NCBI RefSeq assembly: GCF_905220365.1
Contig: NC_061124.1
Coordinates: forward strand, 10,604,501-10,668,500
Origin: Vanessa cardui
Taxonomy: Eukaryota; Arthropoda; Insecta; Lepidoptera; Nymphalidae
DNA length: 64,000 nucleotides
Direction: 5' to 3'
Below are positions 12,233-25,670 of this stretch, one piece after another; position 1 is the stretch's first letter; every line of letters starts with the position of its first letter. The position numbers and the translations under genes were made by a program. The notes under the pieces are model-generated. The model was not told the origin of the DNA, ran no database searches, and saw only the letters and a program-made list of their open reading frames with translations.

Positions 12233-14967
12233 ATACGTGTATATTCTAGAATGTTTATATTTAAAGTATTAAACATTATGTATGTTATTCCTCGAATTGA
12301 ACGCTATTAGCGTGGGACACTTGTGTTTAATTTTTCATATAACGATAAATGAATGCTTACTAACAAAATATTATTCTTAGAAAAATATTTTGTTGGTTCG
12401 CCTACGTTAATTAGTTTATTAATTAGTTTTGCGTGACTTCCAGTAACGTATTTTTATTAAAGCTGTGGAATATAATAAGTGGAATATATATATTTTTCAT
12501 CGTTGATAATTTCTCTAAAATAAAAAAAAGAATTATCGATACGCAATCAGAAAAAAAATTACAATGAAAGAAAACATTGACTCAATAATCTTCTTATTTT
12601 TTAAATAGGAATGTATTGCCATAACAAAAAATTGCGCTTGATGGATTTATATTATTATATTCAATTTAAATTTAAAGCTGTATTTTCTCTTTGGCTTCTA
12701 TGATATGTCTAAATGTTGTAAGTATGGTCAATCAACAAAATTTTTAAACAATTATACCTAACAACATATAAGTTGATGGTTATTTAGGACTCAATAATTC
12801 ACTTATATAATAGAAAATAAAGATACTATTAAAAATAAATTTTATAAGGTTTATATATCATATTTTTAATAGTTCACAGTATTACCATATAAACATTTTA
12901 AAAAAGGTGTATATAATACCTACGTTGTTGTCGTTGCTGTATAATAATTATTATACTGAATATAAAATCGTAGTTTGTTGTTGTTAAAATCTTGGTGTCA
13001 ATATCAGCCGTGTATAAAGGTGACATTACAGTCTATTTACATTAGTGTTATATTAAAATTTTATGTTTTATGTTTGTAACGTGACAATTGAAATTTTTTA
13101 GTTCTCAGTGTTATATACATACCAATCAAAATTAAAATTTGCTTAATGTACAAATCTAGGTTGCATGGAATGGTCGCAACAAAGATGGCAACATTTCCAT
13201 ATTGAATCCGTGTGATACTGGATAGGTTTTTTTATGTCATGTCGTTAGACTGCCTGGCAAATGGCCTCCTGATTGTAGATCATTCTTCATGACCAGTGCA
13301 CACTATCCTCGGGAAATAATATGTTATGTGTATTTTGAATTCGATCTTCGAATATCAAAGCTGATTGTTGTGTCAGTGATAATGGTCATATTTTAAACGG
13401 CCGTTGATGTGCATAAAATAAAGGTATTCTTTATTTACAAAAGAATTAATTTTAGTAACAATAATACTGGCCATTTAGAGAAGGGCACTACACCTGCATA
13501 AGAAAAAAAAAGAAAAACGTAAACAAAATTAAAGTAAATATTTTATCGACAGATTCCAAATTCAATCTTAACTAATGTATCCTAATTGACACTACTTATT
13601 TAGACAAAGTTCCATTGTTTTGGGACCAAATATAGATGTCATAATTTTGAAATGACATTTCATTCAAAAGCCTTATCTTCAAATGTACATTTTATTGTCT
13701 TGTAATGAAATGTAAATCTGAAACAAATGGTGATCATCGTATAATATGATCGTGCCTGTAACACGAGCTCGCAGGAAAGTCGTCAGCTATCATTCCAATC
13801 TCAGAGCATCTATAAACCGGTAAGATGACATACAGTGAACTAACTGGAGACTCGTTATTGGCAGTTGCGGGTTATCGCGTAACCACTAACAGGACAGGAA
13901 CGGGTTAAACCAATGGATACTGAATATGTTAATATTTGTATCATAAATACAATGTGTATGGGATATACAGATTATTTCAATAAATGTACATCGTACGATC
14001 ACTAAATTAACTTGACAGCACTATTATTATTTCTATCTCTTTCTCTTGTGTTTTGTTAAAGAGAACAGCAAGATTATTGTAGATGTGTGTTATTCTTGCA
14101 TTTCTATGTGAAAAAGAATTAGCGTTTTCCCTTATATAATGAAAATAACAATTGAAATAGATAGGAGAATAAAACATTATGAGCTTAATAGTTAAACGAC
14201 AACAAATAATAAAATAAGGTATCGTAATAGTAAAACGACAGTTATGAAAAATGCTTTGTTTTAAAGCTCGAGAAAATAATTATCATTGTAAATCAGCTTT
14301 AGAAACTAATTTTGTTTAATTATACAATTTTATATGAGACTTGTCCGTTCCTACTTCGATATATCTCATACGAGATACACTCATACAAATTACACCTCCC
14401 ACTTTACCTAGTACCATTTTCAAAAATCCTTTTTTAACCAGCGTTATTGAAGGAGTTATTTCGCTAAATTTCACTAAAGTCAGTCGAACGAATAGTTCAA
14501 TATATATAGATAGATAAAAGTTCGTCGCGTGATTCTCCTGTTTAAAAATCTTTCCGAAAGTCAGACAGCAATTAAGACTTATGGCAAATGGTCACATTCA
14601 CGCATGAGCACTGGCAAATCTTTGGCAAATTCTGCCCCTCGTATCTGTATACTAGGTCACTCAATATTCGAACTGGAACTAATAAAAATAGAGATCTATT
14701 CAACCACAAAGGCGCGATCCTCCAAACATATCATATACAATGTTTTGGGTAATTTTTTTTTGCTATCTTTACTCTACTACACACACTAAGACATGTAAGC
14801 ACAAGCATTGTACACTCACACTAACACATGCCGATTAAAATTGAACGTGGAGGGGCGCGCCTTCGTCAGTGTAAAGATACCTATTACTGTTTGGTGGTTA
14901 AATAATTGCTGACTTAGTGGTATGCATGCGCTTGTACGAAGACGAAACGCTGGCTATGTATATTTAC
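12233..14967. other. Noncoding DNA
   Basis: At 13400-13510 AAAGGTATTCTTTATTTACA and ACTGGCCATTTAGAGAAGGG may be an inverted LINE tail, but the match is too weak to list. The frame at 14529 has no recognisable domain. Confidence 0.5.
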
Positions 14968-15284
14968 AACAAACAACAACAACAACAGCCTGTAAATTCT
15001 CACTGCTGGACTAAAGGTCTTCTCTCTCTTTGAGGAGAAGGTTTGGAACATATTCCACCACGCTGTTCCAATGCGGGTTGGTGGAATACACATGTGGCAG
15101 AATTTCTATGAAATTTGTCACATGCAGGTTTCCTCACAATGTTTTCCCTCACCGCTCAGCACGCACCCTCAGCACGAGATTATAAAGACAAATTAAGCAC
15201 ATGAATCAGCGGTGCTCGCCTGGGTTTGAACCCGCAATCATCGGTTATGATGCACGCGATCTAACCACTGGGCCATCTCGACTC
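14968..15284 (-). mobile_element. tRNA-headed SINE, family 1
   Basis: A complete minus-strand copy with the long ACAACAACAACAACAGCCTG end. A small internal duplication gives CTCAGCACGCACCCTCAGCA, unlike the other copies. Head and B-box regions are present at the right edge. Confidence 0.88.
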
Positions 15285-18200
15285 GTAATATATATGTATG
15301 TTTATATACTCGTAAATATGTATGGGATAAGTCGTTTATCATTTTTAAGTGAACACAATTGAGAGACCACACATGTTCATATGTGGGTCGTAAAGTGTAC
15401 GCTTACGATTGCAACGAAGTGCTGAGTTGGATTTGAATTAAGTTGAGCGAATATCACACGGTGTTATGCAAGTGACGTCTTAGAATTGTCATTATTGTTA
15501 CTGTAAGTACAAAGAATAAAATAAATCTGAGAGAGAAAAATATAGGTTTTTGTTCATAATGTATAAATAGTTTTTGGCTTATAATGTATGTATGTTTTTT
15601 TCTTGTAGTTTTCTTGTAATCTACTAAAGACTTATCCCACTTTTGCATATCTACGTAGTGGTATCTGCGATAGTGGTCAGTTGATCCATGGTGACCTGGG
15701 GACGTGTTGCCTCTTCTTTACTTTTTTTTTTAAATATTTTACAAAAAAACATATTTATTTTTATATAACTTCAACTTAAGATTGTGTCTTTAATTGACAT
15801 TTAATATAGTCTTATTCTTACCGAATTTGTAACGAATATTCAATATAAACTTTATTCAATTTACAAGAGTTACAAGTGTGCTTTTGAATGTCAAAATAAG
15901 TAAGTAGGTTTTACTCAGCATACTAGCAAGAAGCTTCATACTTATATGTATTTACAAAAAGTGTTATGTAACAAACAGGAAGAAAATCCCGTTAGCAGTT
16001 ATCAGGATTGAAATAGCAATACATACAAACAGACGCAGCGACGTTCATTATATGTATGTATAAGTTGATAACAAAAAGAAATAAAATAATGAAGAAGCAA
16101 GGTCTTATATTCTTGGAAATCTCCAATAACCTTTACTAACGCTAGACTCAAATAACAAATCATTTAAATAAAATACTTAGTGCACTGTGACGGTCTATTT
16201 GTTTAGTTGATTGCAACGACATTTTTAAAAAGTAATAATAAAATTAATACTGGCCAGCTATACCATTTGTTTCTTACCTGCTTACCGGACTAATTTTCGT
16301 TTAAGAAAATAAAAACTATTCATAGCAACAGTATGTATAGTCTTGTATTTAAACATTTTCCTGTAATAGTACCGGCATTGCGGAGGCACAATTCACGTTT
16401 TATTGTGGCCGAGTGACGTCAGAGAGGCCCGTGGCGGTAAAATTGTTTCGCTTTACAATGATTACAGTAGTTTACAATGCAATAAAATAGTACAACCGCA
16501 AAATGGTCAATATAACAGCGGGAAGCGCAAGATTGGCTATTCTTTAAACTAAATCCGAAACATAAGAAAGATATTTGTTTTGAATAACTCTTGTAACTGA
16601 CGTTAGTTACGATAATTCTGAGTGTTACCAGTTCTTTAAAAAAGTAGGGCTGTTATACAAATAATGTCTTGAAAAATATATATACACACTAGATTTTATA
16701 GTAAACATGTTACGTGATAATATATACAAAAAAATAGTAAGTAATCGTAAAATATTCAAATAAAAAAAATATCACTACAAGCGTGTTAAATGGAAAAACC
16801 ATTTTTTTTTTCATTTACATCAATTATGCTAACGGCTGTTAATATTTTAAAAATACGAAAAAATAATTGTCATTTATTAATAGTTAGTACAATATTAAAT
16901 TTAAAAGATTAGCAACGACACTTATTGCAAACAAGCATCAAGTCGAGTGTGTTGCAGTGAATAAATTAATTATAGTTTATTCAAAGGGTATGTTAAGAAA
17001 TCTACCCTCGACGACTCAGCGAGGGCTGCGCGGACGCAAGTAAGATGGCTGACTCTAAGGTTCAACGCTCTTTGTGACTCACCGTCAGGCCTCGTTGTGT
17101 CGAATTTTTCTATTCACAAAGCTTTATTCCTTTTAAGAGCTGTTTAAATGTTATGTTACAAACATGATTAAAAATTTTTGTTCAATGCTTAGTGTAGTGT
17201 GCTTTGTATGTTTATTTCTTGATAGATATAAAACTTGTAACTCGTACCTACCTAACCTTAAAATATGTATAAATACATATACTAATATATATATTTGTCT
17301 CAAAATTATTCATGTGTCCACCCAATTACCATTTCTTATTAATATTGAAGTTACATGTTGTCAAATTGTCCGTAATGAAATGTCAGATTGATTAAAATTC
17401 GTCGTATATAGGCCGCACGATAACGCAGGTTACGGACGATTTACAAGACGGCACTCGATCTTACGCTCACCGTCACGTAGTGTAGCCTACCTCCCCTCAC
17501 CCCGTGTATTTCTAGTTTTTTATACTCGTTAGTTTCACGGACCCTCTGGCTCTTGTTTTTCGAGTTTCGAAGCTTGACGAATCGACCCCGTGCCGTGACG
17601 AGCGGTCAATAGACAAACTCAACGGAGAGACTAATCTTAATAGAACCTACTCTACTCCCATTGCCTGCATGTTTGTTTTCATTACAGAATAATTACTAAG
17701 TTTTATAAAACGTGCTTATATAAATTATCAAGTTTAAATTATAGTGTATTATTTCCATGTATTGAAACGAAGACAGCCATTAGGTATGCTGCATTGTATC
17801 GTCAAGATTCGTCAAAATTTAAGCTAACCCAATTGAAATAGGCTTAAAATTCAGTTGCATATTTTGTGTCACCAAATTAACACATGAACTTAATATGCTG
17901 ATATAAACTAACTAATCCATTTCGTCCATTCGTCTGTTTAGTTTTAATTCTACATAGTTCTTGTATTGCTCGTCACGATATATTAAAAAAGTAATCCTAT
18001 ATTGCTCATAGAAATTGTTTCGTGTATAGAAGGCATTAGAACACATAAAAAATTTAGCGAAGGCAGCGTGACGGAATCTATTTCGTCAAAGCATGCCCCT
18101 TAGGAAGATTCTCGGAAGGCATCGTTGCGCCGTTTGAATGTATTATGAATGTTTGTCTGTATGAATTTGTTATTAGACTCAAAATATATGAATATTCTTA

Positions 18201-21135
18201 TAATAGTCCTTTAAATACCGTTATTAAACAACATAGGTTTTCAATTGACAGTTGAAGCATTTTCTGCTCGGTTGGAGGGCTTTGTGCAAGCCACTCAATA
18301 TAATATATCCTAGTTTCATCTGAGTGAGCCGGTGTAAATTCAGGTAGAAAGGGACATGTCACGTGACCATGAGCCACCATGGTGTGACGTAAAGCGGCAA
18401 ATACGGTCAGTTCAGTGTAAAATTATTAACAGCTTAACTATATCTATCAACTTTAACTTCAAGGATTTACTTTAACATTAAACGTAAAAAAATCAAAGTG
18501 AATTTTATTTGTACGTATTTATTTATTAAAATGCAAACCGGATTTGTAAAAGCAGAATGCCGGTCATATTCATGAATATGGACTGTTATTTATATAGGTG
18601 TGACGTCACCAAAATGACTGACAGGGTTTTTTGCGGGAATAAAAAGGTTTAAATTCTAATTTCATTTTCGGTCAAGAAAAGGTGTTTATTTTGCCAAAAT
18701 ATATTTTTGTGGCTCTTTACGAGGATATACAACATTTTGAAGTACTATTTAAACACCGTAGAAGACCATATTGGAAAATATAATTCCTTAATTAAAAAAA
18801 AAATCCTAATGGAAAAATTTATTCAACACGCAAAAACCAGCCCGTCGTTAAATAATAAAAACATTTTGCATCCGGCAAAGAAATAAATAAATTTACGTTC
18901 AAATTTAAAATATTTATTAATTCAAAATTATATACTTTTCGTGTTTTAAGCGATAAAGCTGAAAAATCTTAAAAAAAATATATTTCAGTCTGCATCACCT
19001 CGACTGGTGGTGGTCTTAAAATAGATGTCCTGGATGTGAATCCAATTAAGAAAAAAAAAAATTAAGTAATATGTTATAGTATAATATGTCATGTAACTAG
19101 TTAAAAGGTTATCATAGTAAAAAAAAATTCATGCATCAATAATTTCCATACACCATTTTGTAATTTTTGAGTGTATTAAGTACATGAAATAACTACATTT
19201 AGTATATTAAGGTATAATTCAGGTTAGAATTTGTGGTGAAAAATGTCGATGAAGGCAAAAGTTTTAATTTTTCCGACATGACATATCTTTGTAATCTATG
19301 GTCGTTAATTTAGAAAAAAAAAAAAAACGTTTATAGTAAAGAATGAAAGGAATCGTTGATTCATTAAATATAATTATTACTAATGCATGTATTACCGGAA
19401 TGTATAAAAATAAATTATGTACGGTGATATGTTAATGTACATCGTAATTATAAGGGCCAATAAAAGGAGGGCGACGCTGCGGGCTCGGTCGATACCTGTG
19501 GCGGGAAATTCACACGCATTAAAATCAATTCTAGAGATAATACAGATAAAAGTAAATAATTATTTGATGATTCAAAGTTCTCAAAGAAGTTTTTAATGTT
19601 TAATTTAAAATAAAGTCGTTTTCAAACGTACTTACAATTTGTGTAACTATATTTTTTTTAAATATACCGTTAAACAAATTTAAGACTGACAGTTATAGAC
19701 TTTTATTCGTAGTTGATATGTTAATTTTATTGACCATCGTATGAATCAATCACCTTAAAAAACCTTGCTACTTGCTTCATTAACTTGTAATAATAATTTT
19801 AAACAGTTTTTAAGTAGGCACCGAAAAAAGACCGGGAGAGATCCGGGTTCCGTGTTATTAGTTCGTTACTAGTTTTAACGGGCAACACTGATCTCCATAA
19901 ATCTTGCCAAGCGCTATTACATCTATATTCTTTTTCTATTCTTGATTTGAATGGCGTCGTATTAACGGATTTTAAAAGAATAAAATTTTATTCGACGTTA
20001 GTCTTTTCTCAATCGAATTTAACCGAGACGTGGAATCCGATGTTATCCGCATTTTTTATAATTAAAAAATGATTAGTTCCGGGTGTTTTCGATTAGTTTT
20101 CGGCTGTTATTTAGGTGGTAGAGCGCATTGGTCGGCATGACTTGACGTATTCTGCCTAGTTCTTTGTTTGAGGACGAAGTACTCGTAGTGATGGACAACT
20201 AACATCGATGATGCACTCAATCGATACAGATTATAAAAAAAGAAATAGTTTTATAACGTATTATGCAAATAATATTATCTGCATCATTTTTCTGTTATAA
20301 TCTATAGCAACAAGAACGCGTAGGCGTTCCAACTTCCTCAATATATGTTATTTATTAAAGATATATGCAAGTAGAATTATAGCTTAAATGTTAATGACAT
20401 TCCGTATCACTAAATAATACTGGTTTTATAATTTATACCTATTATTAAACTTTCCATTCAATCATTGAATTGTCAATGAAAATAAAATTATACTCGATAA
20501 AAAGTATGGTCCGGACTACGGCACGGCGGCGTAAGGCGGCTAGTGCCCTACGCCGGTTACTACAAAACCGGTTCATCGCGGCCCTTCGGCACTGTAGATT
20601 TGAAAGTCACTTAAATAAAAATCAAGCAGACAAATATAGGCCGTATTACATATATCTAGATATGAAAATTGTATATATGTAAACTACATTCTTTAACAAG
20701 TTGTACTGGTTGTACCACGTTCCACGTGCAGATACCATCGTTCGTCTTCGTCTATTTTACCGCGTAGACTCGACCAACTAACGGTGAGCTCACTCTGCCG
20801 CTGTAGCTGTATTAAATCACAATAATAGTTTGTATAAATCAAGCCGTTGAAGGTCCATCGTGTAATGGTCCATAAAGTTATCTCTGTGTTGGTGCAAACA
20901 GTGCGTATGCGTAGATACAAATACATAAATCGGTTTACGAGTTATACACAGGTTTTTTTACACTCTCACGGGCACTAAACTCGTCATTCTTGTGTTTTAG
21001 CACTGATTGTATAATGACCTCTGCTTAGGCACAAGGTCGCTCCATTTTTCAACCTTTTTCACTTATATAAGAATACTTTATTTAAAGTTATAACGAATAT
21101 TTTAATATAAAAAGTATTTTAATCGGTTTTTTGTT
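15285..21135. other. Noncoding DNA with a few GC-richer spots
   Basis: Apart from the 16370 island, the segments 17395-17640, 18050-18420, 19450-19520 and 20505-20600 are of higher complexity. None carries a supported exon or repeat. Confidence 0.5.
16370..16520. promoter_or_regulatory. Short island with CRE-like site
   Basis: TTTTATTGTGGCCGAGTGAC is followed by GTCAGAGAGGCCCGTGGCGG. It contains the palindrome TGACGTCA and a TGTGGC Runt-like site. A possible enhancer, from motifs only. Confidence 0.2.
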
Positions 21136-21182
21136 TAAATATTCGATACGATATAACATACTTATATCGTATCGAATATTTA
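21136..21182. repeat. Perfect hairpin palindrome, 20-bp arms, 7-nt loop
   Basis: The arms 21136-21155 (TAAATATTCGATACGATATA) and 21163-21182 are exact reverse complements around ACATACT. Confidence 0.95.
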
Positions 21183-21794
21183 TTTTATTTTTGGCAGAAA
21201 AATGATAACCTGCAATTTATTACATAGATAAAGAGGTATCTAATATATATAATTAAAGTAAAGAGTTATTTTAGAATCAACAATACTTACTTTTATATTT
21301 AAGAAGAATATGTTAATAAATGAGTAAAATACGAAGAAGGTTAACGTAATTTAGTTTAGACAATATATTTTTATAAATTTCAAAATCTATGACTATGGTT
21401 TTGTTTTCATTTAATTTCATTGTAAGCCGACGGCGTCTGTTCGCACGTTTTACATTAGTTTTTTTACATAGAGCCGCTCTAGCGCCCGGTTACTTTTTTC
21501 CACTCACTAAAATTTATTCTTTGTTAAATCGTAACAATTTACTAAATTGAAATCAAGAATCCTCTCTAGTTTTCTGCACAGCAAAAGATCGAACTCTTCA
21601 AAGTCAGACTATAACCGATGTTTTATGAACAGCTATCATTCCATAATCACTGGGACAAAAATTGGCTTACGTTATTAACATACAAGAGCTGTTACCGGCT
21701 GCTTTGTTCGCGTAGAAAATTTGAATATATTTACAAATTAATTTTAAATATTAAATTGATGTAAGAAATCTTTGCTTATAACACTATTGTCCAA
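21183..21794. other. Noncoding DNA
   Basis: Nothing is recognised. Confidence 0.55.
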
Positions 21795-21933
21795 TAAAAA
21801 AGTTGCCTATGACCCCCCCCCTTTCAGGTTCTAGACTATTTATGTAGCAAATTTTATTTAAATCGGTCCAGTAGTTTTGGTGTGGAAGCGAGACAGACAA
21901 ACATACAGCCTTACTTTTGCATTTATAATATTA
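21795..21933 (-). mobile_element. Helitron-like repeat (family 4), split by a SINE
   Basis: AAATCGGTCCAGTAGTTTTG, GAAGCGAGACAGACAAACAT and TTGCATTTATAATATTA are family blocks in inverse orientation. The terminus resumes after the SINE as ATTTATAATATTAGTATGGA at 22240. A C9 run lies at 21812. Confidence 0.6.
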
Positions 21934-22239
21934 AAGTAGTAACAGCCTGTACATTTCCCATTGCTGAGATAAGGCCTCCTCTTCCATTAAGGAGAGGGTT
22001 TGGAACATATTCCACCACGCTGTTCCAATGCAGGTTGGTGGAATGTACATGTAACAGAATTTCGATGAAATTAGACACATGCAGGTTTCCTCACGACGTT
22101 TTCCTTTACCGCCGAGCACGAGATGAATTATAAACACAAATTAAGCACATATATATAGTGGTGCTTGCCTGGGTTTGAACCCGAAATCATCGGTTAAGAT
22201 GCACGCGTTCTAACCACTGGGCCATCTCAGCTCTTATTT
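21934..22239 (-). mobile_element. tRNA-headed SINE, family 1 variant, inserted in a Helitron-like repeat
   Basis: This minus-strand copy is of the sub-type with an AGTAACAGCCTGTACATTTC tail end rather than GTT repeats. A 13-bp duplication ATTTATAATATTA (21921-21933 and 22240-22252) flanks it. The duplicated bases are the terminal part of the surrounding repeat. Confidence 0.86.
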
Positions 22240-22252
22240 ATTTATAATATTA

Positions 22253-22596
22253 GTATGGATTTAATCTCATTACATTGGTTCTACAAGAAATGTATTACTA
22301 AGATTTGTTATATGTTTTTTATTCATAATAAAATATTAGTCATGTAATTTATGATGATGTAACGTAAGTACGTTTATTGTTACTTCAGTATTGTATTGTA
22401 CACGTGTATTGTGTATTTTTGTACTCAAGTATATAAGTTTCCCATGCTCTGTGCCAACCTCGAACCACATAATTGTATACGATTTCAAACGATGTGGAAA
22501 TAAATAATGTAGCGAATTCATAATAAATATTTTATAAATGATTTTATATTATAGCCGTGATAGTCCAGTGGTGTACAGATGTACACGTGAATCTTG
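22253..22596. other. Noncoding DNA
   Basis: The last ~50 bases include the tRNA-like A-box half discussed with the 22925 repeat. Otherwise nothing is recognised. Confidence 0.5.
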
Positions 22597-22606
22597 ACAT
22601 GAGTAT

Positions 22607-22888
22607 CATCATCATCATCATCATCTCAGCCGTAGGACGTCCACTGCTGAACATAGGCCTCTCCCAATGATTTCCACCTTGACCGGTGAGTAGCGGCCTG
22701 CATCCAGCGATACCCCGCGAACTTGACCAGATCGTCGGTCCATCTCGCGGGGGGACGCCCTAGGCTGCGCTTGCCGGTACGTGGTCTCCACTCGAGAACT
22801 TTTTTGCCCCATCGCCCATCAGTCCTTCGAGCAATGTGCCCTGCCCATTGCCACTTCAGCGCGCTGACTCGCTTCGCTACGTCAGTTA
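22607..22888 (-). mobile_element. 5'-truncated RTE-type LINE (3' end of the polymerase frame)
   Basis: The minus strand encodes a conserved LINE C-terminus: VSALKWQWAGHIARR, WGKKVLEWRPRTGKRS, GRPPARWTDDLVK, RWMQAATHRSRW, ending AYVQQWTSYG and a stop. The 3' end is a (GAT)n tail seen as CATCATCAT at the left, typical of RTE elements. A 10-bp target-site duplication ACATGAGTAT (22597-22606 and 22889-22898) marks both ends, so this is a clean truncated insertion. Two overlapping frames on the other strand are shadows. Confidence 0.88.
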
Positions 22889-22924
22889 ACATGAGTATAG
22901 CGGGCTCAAATCATCCTCACCAAA

Positions 22925-23125
22925 TGGTTACTATCGCTCATCGGTAAGTGGTGGTGTACATTGCCAGTGCTCCACAAACGATGAAAACTAAAATGTCATG
23001 TCCCATGTGCATGTACACCCTTAAAACCGTAACACACCGATACTGAGTATTACTGTTTGACGGTGAAATATGGTGGTAGAGTACCCAGATGGGCTAAAAG
23101 CCTTACCACCAAGCAAACGACACAA
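22925..23125 (-). mobile_element. Family 3-like repeat attached to a tRNA-like head
   Basis: The right part (TACTGAGTATTACTGTTTGA, GGTGGTAGAGTACCCAGATG, CCTTACCACCAAGC) is family 3. To its left, sequence on both sides of the RTE insertion (TAGTCCAGTGGTGTACAG and GCGGGCTCAAATC) resembles tRNA A and B boxes. This may be a composite or two adjacent repeats. Confidence 0.5.
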
Positions 23126-24507
23126 AAGGACCAAATGGTTTTAAAGATTTATGAAAGCAACTGACAACTCCAATAATTATGTACTTCTTAATTATAGGTA
23201 TGTGTAAAATATTCAAGTTGTTGATTTTGTAATTCACTAATATTTTAAATTAAATAAATATATATACCTACTGTACTTCTCATACTGTTTATAATCATAA
23301 TAGCTAGCGAACTACGTCCTAGATACAACTCAACGGAGAAGTCGTCTTCGTAGAATTCAACGCAAACTTTTTGCCATCAAATTGCAATCGTACTACTACT
23401 AATTAAAATTATAATGCTGCCTAGCAATAAAAATATGCACATATTTATTTTATTTGGTTCATTTTACAATGTGCACACTGATTATAATAATATCATACAT
23501 ATATCAAAAGTAAAGTTTTATTATTAGTTTCACAATAACTTAAAGAATAACACAGTATTCACACAAAGAAAACAAATTAACATTTTAACCTAATGCTTCT
23601 TAATTTAAAATCAATTAAAAAACTTTTTAATAAAATATATGAGAAAGGATGCATCAATTTGCTGCCCAGTACGATCTTTTTCGTAGATGAAATGGACGTA
23701 AAATGTAGATCGACACCGTTTTAATACTTATCACAAACATTATACATTTGTGTTTATGGGCTAAATAATTTAAGATTTGCGCAAAGCTGTGGTTTATTAA
23801 ACAAGAGTAAATTATTAGACGTAGGTAATCTAATGGGAACATTTAAATAAGATTTTGTCATAAGTCTGAATTAATAATCGATCTAATATAATTCTCCTTA
23901 CCAATTTTAAGTAAAATAAACATCTACGTTTCGAAGTAAGATTGAAATATTCAAGACGTACTTCGTAAGATTTGAGTAATTTGCTGAGCTTGCAGGGATA
24001 AGTCAATTATCTAAAGTTGTTTTGCCTAGATTAACTCATCTATCGATGTGATTTTTATAACTAGGAGGTTAAAGTACTAGATTAAAGTACTACAGTACTC
24101 TAAATTACTTCGCATCGATACATCGAACATAACATTTTTTGTAGTTAGATGTTTGAAATACTATCAATCTCTTATTAAAAATCCTACTCCCTCCCTCCTA
24201 TCCTAGTATTTTTAATGGCCCTTAAAGTAAAATATATCGAATTGAAGTTTTTGGTCAAAATTTATACTCAGATGTCGAATATTTTCTACACCCTTAAAAT
24301 TCCCGTTAAATTATATACTATCTTTTTAGTAGTTTTCTACATTTGTTTTGTGCACCATTCTGCTATTCTATCTTAATCAGTTTGAAACTAAATAGGGTCA
24401 GAATAAACCTCAATCCTAGCCGTAGCTTTTAAATCATTTCATCAAACATTCGAACATACTTCTTTTATGTACCTAATATATGAGTCTTTAAAGCATTCGC
24501 CAGTAGC
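23126..24507. other. AT-rich noncoding DNA
   Basis: Nothing is recognised apart from a short repeat of AAAGTACTA near 24070. Confidence 0.55.
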
Positions 24508-24573
24508 GTTTATAAAAATTGTAAACAATTGTGGTCCAAGATGCGAACCCTGTGGAATACCAGATGAACTCAT
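24508..24573 (-). pseudogene. Reverse-transcriptase fragment of a Jockey/CR1-like LINE
   Basis: On the minus strand the peptide SSSGIPQGSHLGPQLFTIFI contains the conserved RT signature (G-[VI]-P-Q-G-S-x-L-G-P-x-L-F). Upstream and downstream frames are not recognisable as RT, so this is a short relic. Confidence 0.7.
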
Positions 24574-24847
24574 AATATTAATAGTAAAATAAAATAAATT
24601 CTCCAAGGAAAGACAATTTGACAAGATGAAAAAAAAAATCAAACTAGTAGTAATGCCTAATAGTATAAAAATGTAATCAATAATAATGTAATAACAATTG
24701 ATAACCTCCTCCTTTTTGAAGTCGGTTGAAAAATAACTTTATCTTTTTGTTGCTCCTTCACGGTCAAACACTGAAGAAATTTCATGGTATTTGGTATGAA
24801 TTGAGCTTGATACCTAAGGGAGAACATCTGTATTTTCCGCAAGCAGC

Positions 24848-24906
24848 AGCAACAGCCTATAACTTTCCCACAGCTGGGCTAAGGCCTCCCCTCCCTTCGA
24901 GAAGGT
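24848..24906 (-). mobile_element. 3' fragment of family 1 SINE
   Basis: Only the tail end remains: AACAGCCTATAACTTTCCCA, GCTGGGCTAAGGCCTCC and CCCTTCGAGAAGG. The rest of the element is missing. Confidence 0.7.
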
Positions 24907-25194
24907 TACTTTTCAGTATTTTATTACTATCCAATCTAGTTTGTAAATATGATTTACATTTAACTTTTTGACAAAACTAGACCATTTCTTTTATAGTTGC
25001 TGTTTCTATGAGCTATATAATTCCAGCCGCTAAATGCTGTTCATGTATTTAGATGTTATGTGTTAATTTTTCGTATTAGCTTAACGTCATGTCAAATACA
25101 TACCAAACATTTGTCGAATACACTCGTATCATCATTATTTGCACTTTGAAATTCTGTAACTTAAAATTGCCAATTTACTATTATCTATACTAAT
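24907..25194. other. Noncoding DNA
   Basis: Nothing is recognised between the SINE fragment and the family 3 repeat. Confidence 0.55.
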
Positions 25195-25475
25195 ATTTAC
25201 TTGGTGGTAGGGCGTTGTGCAAGTCCGTCTGGGTAGGTACCACCCACCCACTTATCAGTTATTCTACCGCCAAATAACAGTACTCAGTATTGTTATGCGC
25301 CGGTTTGAATGGTGAGTGAGCCAGTGTAACTACAAGCACAAGGGACATAGCATCTTAGTTCCCAAGGTTGGTGGCACATTGACGATGTAAGGAATAGTTA
25401 ATATTTCTTACAGCTTCATTGTCTATAGGTGATGGTGACCACTTACCATCAGGTGGCCCTATAACATAAAAAAAA
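25195..25475 (+). mobile_element. Lepidopteran poly-A-tailed dispersed repeat (family 3)
   Basis: It starts TTGGTGGTAGGGCGTTGTGC and includes GTCTGGGTAGGTACCACCCA, CAGTACTCAGTATTGTTATG, CATCTTAGTTCCCAAGGTTG and CACTTACCATCAGGTGGCCC, ending in an A-run. It resembles a very common butterfly repeat that looks like a LINE 3' end or SINE. The class is uncertain. Confidence 0.75.
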
Positions 25476-25477
25476 AT

Positions 25478-25670
25478 ATTATAAACGCGAAAGTAACTCT
25501 GTCTTTCCGTCAGTCTGTCGCTCTTTCACGACCAAACCACTGAATCGAATTTGATGAAATTTGGTATGAAGCAAACTTGAACTCCGAGAAAGGACATGGG
25601 CTACCTTTTGCCTAAACATGACAAGCAACACTCTAAAACGCAAGCGAAGCCGCGGACGACTACCAGTTTT
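25478..25670 (+). mobile_element. Helitron-like repeat (family 4)
   Basis: ATTATAAACGCGAAAGTAAC, CTGTCTTTCCGTCAGTCTGT, TTTGATGAAATTTGGTATGA and GCGAAGCCGCGGACGACTAC are the usual blocks of a common lepidopteran repeat. Related copies end in CTAGT, as Helitrons do. That class is an inference. Confidence 0.6.

Noticed and set aside
22723..22947. 74-codon plus frame
   Set aside because: Antisense shadow of the RTE polymerase fragment.
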